35,154 nucleotides of DNA from an uncultured Pelagibacteraceae bacterium (GTDB lineage: Bacteria; Pseudomonadota; Alphaproteobacteria; Pelagibacterales; Pelagibacteraceae), in the NCBI GenBank assembly GCA_902554795.1, contig CACDQB010000005.1, positions 1 through 35,154 of the forward strand, read 5' to 3'. Within the stretch, counting starts at the first letter, position 1, and each line of letters starts with the position of its first letter. Below are positions 17,752-25,820 of the stretch, in pieces. The position numbers were made by a program, and so were the translations under genes. Under the pieces are notes generated by a model. It was not told the DNA's origin, ran no database searches, and worked only from the letters and a program-made list of their open reading frames with translations.

Positions 17752-18057
17752 ATGTCAAAATTAAAATCAGCAATAAGTCTTGTAATTATATTAATTTTTT
17801 TTTCAGGCTGTCAAACTGTTAAAGATAAAACAGATGCTATTGTTGAAAAGGAAAATGAAAAATTAAGTAAATTTCTTGGAAAATCAGCTAGTGAACTTCA
17901 GATGGAGCTTGGAAAACCAGACGAAGACTTTAAAAATGCTAAAGGCAATTTTGAGTTTGTTTATAATAGCAAAAAATACCTTGTTCCATGTGAACGTAGA
18001 TTTGAAATAAATTCAGAAAATATAGTTGTGGGTTTTGTTTCAAACGGTTGCTTTTAA
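17752..18057 (+). CDS. Small putative lipoprotein
   Basis: Lipobox-like IFFSGC after a hydrophobic N-terminus; 101 aa; no confident family. Confidence 0.65.
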   Translation: MSKLKSAISLVIILIFFSGCQTVKDKTDAIVEKENEKLSKFLGKSASELQMELGKPDEDFKNAKGNFEFVYNSKKYLVPCERRFEINSENIVVGFVSNGCF

Positions 18058-18122
18058 AATTTATTAATTAAAATAAATCTGCTCATTATAGGTTTTTTTC
18101 ACTATCTAAAGTGGAGTTGTAC

Positions 18123-18141
18123 AAAACTAATCAGTTTTTTT
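18123..18141 (+). terminator. Weak terminator-like hairpin upstream of the permease leader
   Basis: AAAACT AATC AGTTTT followed by a T-run. Short 6-bp AT-rich stem. Confidence 0.35.
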
Positions 18142-18155
18142 ATATTAATTCATAG

Positions 18156-18199
18156 CCAATAATGTAACGTCTGTTTAGATAACGACGGAGGTTATATGG
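18156..18199 (+). promoter_or_regulatory. Candidate xanthine/urate riboswitch-like two-stem RNA overlapping SD and start codon of the NCS2 permease
   Basis: P1 CCA+ATAA (18156-18162) pairs TTAT(A)TGG (18192-18199). Internal loop TGTAA (18163-18167) / GAGG (18188-18191, includes SD). P2 CGTC(T)GTT[TAGAT]AACGACG (18168-18187). Confidence 0.5.
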
Positions 18200-19518
18200 C
18201 TTCAAGAAAAACAAAAGTGGGCTCTACAAACAGTCCGGATAAAAAACTTCCATTAAATAAATCCATACCTTTAGGAATTCAGCACGTACTAGCAATGTTT
18301 GCTGGTAATATAACGGTTCCTATTATTGTGGCTGGAGTTTTTGGTCAAACGCCTGAACAAAAAATATTTTTGATTCAAATGGCTTTGTTTGTTGCAGGAG
18401 TTGCAACAATTATCCAAACAGTTGGGTACAAAGAAATTGGTGCGAGACTTCCTATTGTTCAAGGAACAAGTTTTGCGTTTATACCAATTATGCTACCATT
18501 TAAAGCAGCAGGATTAGGTGCGGTATTTACAGCAGCGTTCATTGGAGGAATTTTTCAAATTTTTATTGGAAAAGTTTTGAAACCAATAAGGCATCTATTC
18601 CCACCATTAGTCACTGGTATAGTTGTACTAATGATTGGATTTAGTTTGCTTAAAGTTGGTTTTATGTATGCAGGTGGAGGTGGATGGTTAATGAATAATA
18701 AACCTGAAATCTTTGCAAATGCAAATCACTTAACAGTTGCCGCTTCAGTGTTCATAGTTGCTATTTTTTTCAATCTTAGAGGAAAAGGGATGGCTTCTGC
18801 AGCCTCAATTTTAATTGGAATAGTAGCTGGCTTCATAGTTGCAGCAGCACTAGGAATGGTTAACTATGGTAAAATTGCATCTGCAGCATGGTTTGCATTT
18901 CCAATGCCACTTCAATATGGAATTGATTTTGTACCTGGAGCGATAATTCTAATGTTGTTTATGTCAGTTGTTACAACAATTGAAACAATTGGAGACATAA
19001 GTGCTACGACAATGGGTGGTGCTAAACGAGAGGCAACGGATAAAGAAATATCAGGTGGAATTATGGCAGATGGTGTTGGTACTGCATTTGGTGCAATATT
19101 TAATGCGATGCCAAATACATCCTATTCACAAAATGCTGGACTAGTTGCGTTTACAGGCGTGGTAAGTAGGCACGTTGGAACTATTGCAGGAATAGTTTTG
19201 GTTCTGATGGGATTATTTCCAAAATTAGGTGGAATAATCGCTGCAATGCCAGAGTCTGTGATTGGCGGAGCAGCAATCATTATGTTTGGTATGATTGTAG
19301 CTGCTGGTATTAAATTGATTTCAAGGGCAGAAATGGATCAAAGAAATTTATTAATTTTAGGTCTTTCTTTGTCTTTTGGAATTGGGATGTCGTTGTTACC
19401 AGACTTTGTGAAAAATATTCCAGATTTTGGAATAAGTTTAAAACTACTGTTAACGACTGGACTTATACCTGCTGGATTATTAGCATTTGCTTTGAATGCT
19501 ATAATGGCAAAGAAATAA
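18196..19518 (+). CDS. NCS2 family (uracil-xanthine/uric acid type) permease
   Basis: LGIQHVLAMFAGNITVPIIVAG, YKEIGARLPIVQGTSFAF, SVVTTIETIGDISATTMGG, NAMPNTSYSQNAGLVAFTGVVSRHV are NCS2 family motifs. Confidence 0.93.
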   Translation: MASRKTKVGSTNSPDKKLPLNKSIPLGIQHVLAMFAGNITVPIIVAGVFGQTPEQKIFLIQMALFVAGVATIIQTVGYKEIGARLPIVQGTSFAFIPIMLPFKAAGLGAVFTAAFIGGIFQIFIGKVLKPIRHLFPPLVTGIVVLMIGFSLLKVGFMYAGGGGWLMNNKPEIFANANHLTVAASVFIVAIFFNLRGKGMASAASILIGIVAGFIVAAALGMVNYGKIASAAWFAFPMPLQYGIDFVPGAIILMLFMSVVTTIETIGDISATTMGGAKREATDKEISGGIMADGVGTAFGAIFNAMPNTSYSQNAGLVAFTGVVSRHVGTIAGIVLVLMGLFPKLGGIIAAMPESVIGGAAIIMFGMIVAAGIKLISRAEMDQRNLLILGLSLSFGIGMSLLPDFVKNIPDFGISLKLLLTTGLIPAGLLAFALNAIMAKK

Positions 19519-19528
19519 TTAATTTAAA

Positions 19529-19552
19529 CTTGTGGGGAGAAATCCCCACAAG
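19529..19552. terminator. Hairpin between convergent permease and hsp20 genes
   Basis: CTTGTGGGG AGAAAT CCCCACAAG, perfect 9-bp stem. The AT-rich tract follows it when read on the minus strand. Confidence 0.7.
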
Positions 19553-19565
19553 CAAGGTTTAAGAC

Positions 19566-20012
19566 TTATTTAATTTCAATAAGCTTCTTTTTTTTATGTT
19601 CTGGAATTATTCTTTCACAAGATATTGTTAAAAGACCATCTTTAAGCTCAGCATCATTAACTTTTACATCATCAGCTATAGTGAATGATCTCGCAAATTG
19701 TCTTTGAGAAATACCTTTATGAATAATTTCTCCATTAACATCACTGTCCTCAGGCTTATTAACTTGTTTTGTTCTTACAGTTAATAAATTGTCCTCGAAC
19801 TCAACCTCAACGTCTTTTTTGCTAAAGCCAGCCAATGCCACCTCAATTGCATAGTTGTCTTTGCCTGTCTTTCGGATGTTGTAGGGTGGATAATTTGACT
19901 GCATTGTCAAATTCCCATTTCCCAACATATTTTCAAATTGGTCGAACATGTCATCAAAACCAATTGAAAAAGGTCTAAGTGAGTTAAATATAGATAGATC
20001 CTTACTTGTCAT
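19566..20012 (-). CDS. Small heat shock protein Hsp20 (alpha-crystallin family, IbpA-like)
   Basis: FSIGFDDMFDQFE, YPPYNIRKTGKDNYAIEVALAGFSKKDVEVEFEDNLLTV, GISQRQFARSFTI. Confidence 0.95.
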   Translation of the reverse strand: MTSKDLSIFNSLRPFSIGFDDMFDQFENMLGNGNLTMQSNYPPYNIRKTGKDNYAIEVALAGFSKKDVEVEFEDNLLTVRTKQVNKPEDSDVNGEIIHKGISQRQFARSFTIADDVKVNDAELKDGLLTISCERIIPEHKKKKLIEIK

Positions 20013-20017
20013 AATAT

Positions 20018-20067
20018 CCTCCTTTGTTAAGCAAGTTTATTTTTGTAAGCCCCATTAGGCGACATAC
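20018..20067 (-). promoter_or_regulatory. Candidate ROSE-like RNA thermometer in the hsp20 5' UTR
   Basis: Minus strand: CUUGCUU AACA AAGGAGG (20035-20018) pairs the SD with an anti-SD UUGCU containing a G opposite G. A second hairpin-prone segment GUAUGUCGCCUAAUGGGGCUUAC lies upstream (20067-20045). Confidence 0.6.
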
Positions 20068-20114
20068 ATGATTTATATGGGAATTAATTTGTTTTTTTCA
20101 AGATTTAAAATGTA

Positions 20115-22190
20115 CTAAATTTTTTTAGAAATCTTTAATGCAAATGCATAGTCAATAGCAATTTCTTCTATTGCCCCATCTCTTCCAGATTTTCCACCAT
20201 GACCAGCATTCATTTCGGTTTTTAAAAGAAGTAAATTATTATCTGTTTTATAGTCTCTAAGTTTTGCTGTGAACTTTGCAGGTTCATCAAATAAAACTCT
20301 ATTATCACTTAAACTTGTTGTAATAAAAATATGTGGATAATCCATTTTTTTTATATTGTTGTAGGGTGCATATGAAAAAATATAATCAAAGTGTTCTTTA
20401 TTCTCTTTTGCATTTCCAAATTCGTCAAATTCTCCCACAGTTAAAGGTAAAGAATGATCAAGATTTGTTGTTAAAGAATCCACAAAAGGAACAGCCATTA
20501 TAATTCCTAAAAATAATTCTGGAGATTGATTGACTATAGCTCCCATTAATAATCCTCCAGCTGATCCACCCATTCCAATAATATTTCCTTTTGATGTATA
20601 ATTCTTTTCGATCAAATATTTTGCTGCGTAGATATAATCTTCAAAAGTATTTTTTTTGTTTGTTAATTTTCCCTCTTTCCACCACTTCATACCTTTTTCC
20701 ATACCACCTCTAATGTGAGCTGTAGCCCAAATTATATCTCTATTTATAAGACTTAGTCTTGTAGAAGAAAAACTTGGGGACATAGAATTTCCATAAGACC
20801 CGTATCCATACAATAAAACATTTGCAGACCCATCAATTTTTGTTTTTTTGTGTCTAGTAATTGTTAATGGAACCATCCTCCCATCATGAGATTTAAACTC
20901 AACTCTCTCGACAATATAGTCATCTCTATTATGACCAGATGGGATCTCTTGTTCTTTAACAAGTTCTTTAGATTTTGTTGCTAAATTATATTTAAATACT
21001 CTAGAAGGAGTTTTAGGTGATGAATATCCTAAATGAACTTCATCAGTATTTCTATCTTTTTGAGTTAAGCTTACTCCTGGAACATAAACAAATTCATCAG
21101 AAAAAATTAATTCTTCTTCTACATTTGTAGAAACATTTTTGACAAATAATTTATCTAGTGCATTTGATGTTTCACCACGAATAATCCAATTTTTAAGGAA
21201 TGTTAATCCACCAATTAAAACTTCATCTTTTGCTGGAATATATGTTTGCCAATTTTGATTTTCTAAATTGTCACAAATATCAATTTTAAAGTCTTCAGCA
21301 TTTTTATTTGTATGATTATAAAATTTACCATCCCATGAATTAACAGAATACAGAACACCTCTTTCTCTTTTAATAATAAGTTTTGGAGATGGACTTAATT
21401 CATCTGATTTAAAGTAATATTGCTCCGAAGTATTATGGTCAGAAGTATTTATAAAAAAATATTTTTCATCTGAGCTTTTTCCAATTCCTACTGTAAAAGC
21501 CTCGCTTTTCTCCTCAAATATTAATTCATCTTTGCCATCAAAATCTCCTATTTTGTGCCTGTATATTGTTCTTGCTCTATGATTTTCATCAAGTTTAGAA
21601 TAAAAAATATATTTATCATCTAAACTAAATGTTATTCCTCCCGATGTTTCTGTAATTTCTTTTGAAATAATCTTGTTTGTTTTTATATCTCTTAAATAAA
21701 TTGTATAATATTCAGAACCCTTAAGATCTAAAGAATATCCTAAATACTTGTCATTATTACTTACTTCTAAATCTCCTACACCAAAATATTCAGTTTTGAG
21801 TTTTTCTTTTTCTTTATCCCCATTCCATATCTCCTCAATATTTTCTGAACCAATTTTTTTTCTAAGCTTTATGGAATAATTCCCTTTTGTTGTAGTTTTT
21901 GTCCAATACTCGTAAGTATGATCTTTATAGGGCAAAGATTCATCATCTAATTTAATTCTTCCTTTAATTTCATCGAATAATTTTTTTTGAATATCTTTTG
22001 TATCTTTTAAATGGTGTTCTGTGTAAGCATTTTCGTCTTCTAAATATTTTTTCACTTCAGGATCTAACTTGCTTTTATCTCTGAGAACTTCCAAAATATT
22101 ATCTTGATGAATCCAGCTGTAATTGTCTTCCCAATCAATATTGTGACAAGTTTTTATCTCTAGTTTTTTTTTAAGTTGTGGTACTTTCAT
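20115..22190 (-). CDS. ptrB: Oligopeptidase B (S9A prolyl oligopeptidase family)
   Basis: GYGSYGNSMSPSFSSTRLSLINRDIIWATAHIRGGMEKGMKWW, GGSAGGLLMG catalytic serine, AGHGGKSGR. Confidence 0.93.
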   Translation of the reverse strand: MKVPQLKKKLEIKTCHNIDWEDNYSWIHQDNILEVLRDKSKLDPEVKKYLEDENAYTEHHLKDTKDIQKKLFDEIKGRIKLDDESLPYKDHTYEYWTKTTTKGNYSIKLRKKIGSENIEEIWNGDKEKEKLKTEYFGVGDLEVSNNDKYLGYSLDLKGSEYYTIYLRDIKTNKIISKEITETSGGITFSLDDKYIFYSKLDENHRARTIYRHKIGDFDGKDELIFEEKSEAFTVGIGKSSDEKYFFINTSDHNTSEQYYFKSDELSPSPKLIIKRERGVLYSVNSWDGKFYNHTNKNAEDFKIDICDNLENQNWQTYIPAKDEVLIGGLTFLKNWIIRGETSNALDKLFVKNVSTNVEEELIFSDEFVYVPGVSLTQKDRNTDEVHLGYSSPKTPSRVFKYNLATKSKELVKEQEIPSGHNRDDYIVERVEFKSHDGRMVPLTITRHKKTKIDGSANVLLYGYGSYGNSMSPSFSSTRLSLINRDIIWATAHIRGGMEKGMKWWKEGKLTNKKNTFEDYIYAAKYLIEKNYTSKGNIIGMGGSAGGLLMGAIVNQSPELFLGIIMAVPFVDSLTTNLDHSLPLTVGEFDEFGNAKENKEHFDYIFSYAPYNNIKKMDYPHIFITTSLSDNRVLFDEPAKFTAKLRDYKTDNNLLLLKTEMNAGHGGKSGRDGAIEEIAIDYAFALKISKKI

Positions 22191-22205
22191 CTAATAAGGA
22201 ATTAT

Positions 22206-22709
22206 ATGAATATTATTATTTATCTACTTGTAATTTTAGTCATCTTATATTTTTTATTAAGATGGTGGTCAAATATTTCTCCAAAAAAAATGTCCAAAGG
22301 AGTAAGACTGATAACAATTTTATTATTGGCCTTATTAGCAGTTTTATTTGCTATTGGTGGAAAATTTTTACTCACATTGCCATTAACTCTTGCAAGCCTT
22401 GCCTTAGTAAAACTTAAAGGTTTATCATTGATTCAATTGCTTTCTCTTTATAGGCTTATTCAAACTTTAAGAAATTCTGGAAGATTTTCTTTTAATCAAT
22501 ATCAAAATAATAATTCTTCATCATTATCAACAAATGAGGCATATAAGATTTTAAATTTAGATATCAATAAGAAACCAACCAAAGAAGCACTTAACAAAGC
22601 TTACCAAAAAATTCAAAAAAAAATTCATCCAGATATTTCCCCAGAAACCTCAAGATTATCAGCTATAGTTAATGAAGCAAAAGAGATAGTTCTTAAAGAT
22701 ATCTCTTAG
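22206..22709 (+). CDS. Membrane-anchored J-domain (DnaJ/TIM14-like) protein
   Basis: N-terminal TM segments; C-terminal NEAYKILNLD...AYQKIQKKIHPDISPETS (HPD motif). Start taken as MNIIIYLL at 22206. Confidence 0.8.
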   Translation: MNIIIYLLVILVILYFLLRWWSNISPKKMSKGVRLITILLLALLAVLFAIGGKFLLTLPLTLASLALVKLKGLSLIQLLSLYRLIQTLRNSGRFSFNQYQNNNSSSLSTNEAYKILNLDINKKPTKEALNKAYQKIQKKIHPDISPETSRLSAIVNEAKEIVLKDIS

Positions 22710-23668
22710 TTAATTATTGATAATAGCTTTTCGTAGATTTTATCTGGATTAATTTTGTCTTTACCAAGCGTATTATGAGAAACTGTTATTTCTCCATCAG
22801 GAATTATCGGATGCATATTTGTATTATAAGAACCATAAATTAATGGAGTATCTGCCATCAATGTAATTGTTTTAATTCCTAATGCTGATGACAAATGAGA
22901 GAAACTTGTATCATTGCAAATTGCAACATTACAATTTTTTATAATAGGTAATGTTTCTTTTATACTTAGGTTATCTAAAGCAACACACTTTTCTCTAAAT
23001 TTTGTACTTAATATTTCCATTAAGATTTTTTGCTCATCTTCATTTTTACCTGTAGCTAAAAAAAACCTACATTTTTTAATATTTTCCAATCTTTCCATTA
23101 CGTTTAGAAAAGTTTTTGATGGTATTCTTTTTGTTGGACCTGAACCACCTACACCTAACAAAACATTAAGTTCGTCATTATTTATATTAAAGTTTACTGC
23201 TGATTTTTGAACTAGATCATTATCAATTTGAATTTCTGGATTATCAATAGTTTCAATATCTAAATATCTTTTTATTAATTTTTTAGCAGACTGTGAAATA
23301 TGTTGATTTTGTTTTTCAAATAATGGGTATTGAAATATTTCTTCGATACCTGCTAATCTAGAAATTAAATTATATCTCAAAGAAGAATTAAATATAAAAA
23401 CTTTATTGAAATTATATTTTTTTATATCACTTGCTAATTTGAAAAATCCTTTTAAACCATCATGTTTTTGATTTATTTTATTGTCTCTTTCTAGGTGAAT
23501 TATTTCATCAATATAATTTGTTTGATTTAAAAACTCATCAGCTTTTGAATTTTCTTTCACTAGCAAGCTAACAGGTGCTCCAAATTTATTTGAAATAGCT
23601 TTAATAAATGGTAGGAAAATAACCGTATCACCAATACCCATCTTATTTTGAATAGCTAATATTTTCAT
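22706..23668 (-). CDS. Glycosyltransferase family 9 (heptosyltransferase-like)
   Basis: MKILAIQNKMGIGDTVIFLPFIKAI..., GVGGSGPTKRIPSKTF, NVAICNDTSFSHLSSALGIKTI. Start reassigned from 23737. Confidence 0.85.
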   Translation of the reverse strand: MKILAIQNKMGIGDTVIFLPFIKAISNKFGAPVSLLVKENSKADEFLNQTNYIDEIIHLERDNKINQKHDGLKGFFKLASDIKKYNFNKVFIFNSSLRYNLISRLAGIEEIFQYPLFEKQNQHISQSAKKLIKRYLDIETIDNPEIQIDNDLVQKSAVNFNINNDELNVLLGVGGSGPTKRIPSKTFLNVMERLENIKKCRFFLATGKNEDEQKILMEILSTKFREKCVALDNLSIKETLPIIKNCNVAICNDTSFSHLSSALGIKTITLMADTPLIYGSYNTNMHPIIPDGEITVSHNTLGKDKINPDKIYEKLLSIIN

Positions 23669-23717
23669 AGTTAATTTATAAACTTTACTAATTAATATTT
23701 TTATATAAATTTTTACT

Positions 23718-24602
23718 ATGAGTAAAATTAAAGGCATTTATGCGGCCTCAATGTCGATCTTAAATGATGATTTGACGCTTGATATTAAAAAAACCATTCT
23801 GCACGCAGAAATGGTTATAGACAATGGTTGTCACGGAGCAGCTATATTTGGTAGTACAGGGCAGGCCCAACTTATACCTGTCTCTGAAAAAATTAATTTG
23901 TTAAATCATCTGACTTCAAGCAAACACAAAGAAAAATATATTATAGGTACTGGTTTAAATTCTTTAGGTGAAACAATTAATTTAATGAGAGTTTCTAAAT
24001 CTTTAGGTTTTAATAGATTCTTAATTATGCCGCCTGCTTACTATAAATATGGAGATAAAGAGGTAATAGAATTTTATAGCAAAATAGTAGAAGTAATTTC
24101 TGATTGTGAAATAGTACTTTATAATTTTGAAAAACTCTGTGGTTATAAGTTTAGTATTGAATGTATTGAAGAGTTAGTAAAAAAATATCCAAAAAATATT
24201 ATTGGTGTAAAAGATAGTTCTTACAATCTTTTTGAAAATTTAAAAATTGATAATTTTTCAGTTTTACCTGGATCAGAATCTAAATTACTTAAAGGACTTC
24301 AATTAGGCTGTTCAGGAATAATCACAGCTACATGCAATGCCACTTCTTCACTGGCAAGAAAAGTATATGATGATTTTAATGATGGACAAGATCAGACAGT
24401 AAATCAAAATCTTTGTGATGTAAGAGCTGAATTTGAAAAATATAATTTGATTTCAGGTTTACATACATACTTTAGTAAAAAAGAAATATATTATAAAAAT
24501 CTTTTACCACCACTTAGCATTTTAAATGCTAAAGATGAATTGGATTTAATCAATAATTTAGAAAAATTAAATTTTTCTTTAAAAAATACTAAGGCGGCTT
24601 AA
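23718..24602 (+). CDS. Dihydrodipicolinate synthase (DapA) family aldolase
   Basis: GCHGAAIFGSTGQAQLIPVSEK, MPPAYYKYGDKEVIEFY, IIGVKDSSYN Schiff-base Lys region. Confidence 0.85.
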   Translation: MSKIKGIYAASMSILNDDLTLDIKKTILHAEMVIDNGCHGAAIFGSTGQAQLIPVSEKINLLNHLTSSKHKEKYIIGTGLNSLGETINLMRVSKSLGFNRFLIMPPAYYKYGDKEVIEFYSKIVEVISDCEIVLYNFEKLCGYKFSIECIEELVKKYPKNIIGVKDSSYNLFENLKIDNFSVLPGSESKLLKGLQLGCSGIITATCNATSSLARKVYDDFNDGQDQTVNQNLCDVRAEFEKYNLISGLHTYFSKKEIYYKNLLPPLSILNAKDELDLINNLEKLNFSLKNTKAA

Positions 24603-25792
24603 TGCAATTAGCTAGATTTTTAAATAATGTTTTTAAAAAAGATGGATTTATATTAGTTGATGCTAATTCAAAAAGTTACATTATTGGAAATCCAAAAAGT
24701 GAAAACCCTATAAAAGTTAACATTTTAAATAAAAATCTTCATTATAAGTTGCTATTTCATCCCGATTTATATTTTGGTGAAGCATATACAGATGGTGAAA
24801 TCACTATTGAAAATGGAACGCTAACTGATTTTTTGGATCTCTCTTTAATGAATTTTGGAAGAGGAGACTTAAATTTTTTTAGTTATTTGATCAATAGATT
24901 AAGAGGTTCTTATAGATATTTAACTAATTTTAATTTTATAAAAAAATCTAAGATGAATGTTTCGCATCATTATGATATTTCGGATGATCTTTATGACTTA
25001 TTTTTGGATCCTAAAAGACAATATTCATGTGCATATTTTAAAAATGAAACAGATACATTGGAAACAGCTCAAAATAATAAAATTAAACATATAATAAAAA
25101 AACTTAATATAAAACCAAATCAAAAAGTTTTAGATATTGGATGTGGATGGGGTTCTCTAGCAATAGATATTGCAAAAAGTGCAAACTGTGAAGTAACAGG
25201 CATTACACTTTCAGAAAATCAATTTAATTACTGCAAGAAAAGAGCAAAAGAACTTAATTTAGAAAATCAATTAAACTTTAAGTTAATGGATTATAGAGAG
25301 CTTAATGAAAAATTTGATAGAATAGTTAGTGTTGGGATGTTTGAACATGTAGGAAGAAAATTTTATAAAAAATTTTTTTCACAAGTCGAAAAACTTTTAA
25401 AAGATGATGGAGTATCATTAATTCATACTATAGGATCAGTTAATCCACCAAGAGATCCACATCCATGGATTACTAAGTATATTTTTCCGGGAGGTTATAC
25501 TCCGAGTTTAAGTGAGGTAACAACACCGATTGAAAAAGCAGGCTTAATTGTTGCAGATATTGAGGTTTTAAGACTTCATTATTCACATACACTAAGACAT
25601 TGGAAAGAAAATTGTATTCGAAATAAAGATAAAATTATTGAAATGTTTGATGAAAGATTTTTTAGGATGTGGGAATTTTATCTTGCTGGTTGTGAGATGG
25701 CATTTAAGTGGGGAGATCAAGTTGTATACCAATTTCAATTAACAAAGAATTATTCTTCTACGCCTGTTACAAGAGACTATATTTATCAATAA
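24602..25792 (+). CDS. cfa: Cyclopropane-fatty-acyl-phospholipid synthase family methyltransferase
   Basis: VSHHYDISDDLYDLFLDPKRQYSCAYF, VLDIGCGWGSLAIDIAK, VGMFEHVGRKFYKKFF. Confidence 0.93.
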   Translation: MQLARFLNNVFKKDGFILVDANSKSYIIGNPKSENPIKVNILNKNLHYKLLFHPDLYFGEAYTDGEITIENGTLTDFLDLSLMNFGRGDLNFFSYLINRLRGSYRYLTNFNFIKKSKMNVSHHYDISDDLYDLFLDPKRQYSCAYFKNETDTLETAQNNKIKHIIKKLNIKPNQKVLDIGCGWGSLAIDIAKSANCEVTGITLSENQFNYCKKRAKELNLENQLNFKLMDYRELNEKFDRIVSVGMFEHVGRKFYKKFFSQVEKLLKDDGVSLIHTIGSVNPPRDPHPWITKYIFPGGYTPSLSEVTTPIEKAGLIVADIEVLRLHYSHTLRHWKENCIRNKDKIIEMFDERFFRMWEFYLAGCEMAFKWGDQVVYQFQLTKNYSSTPVTRDYIYQ

Positions 25793-25820
25793 ATAATTGG
25801 TAGAAATTAACCTCCTTAAA

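Noticed and set aside
22178-22417. Plus-strand 79-aa ORF
   Set aside because: Alternate frame overlapping the start of the J-domain gene; no motif.
22914-23210. Plus-strand 98-aa ORF
   Set aside because: Antisense to the GT9 gene.
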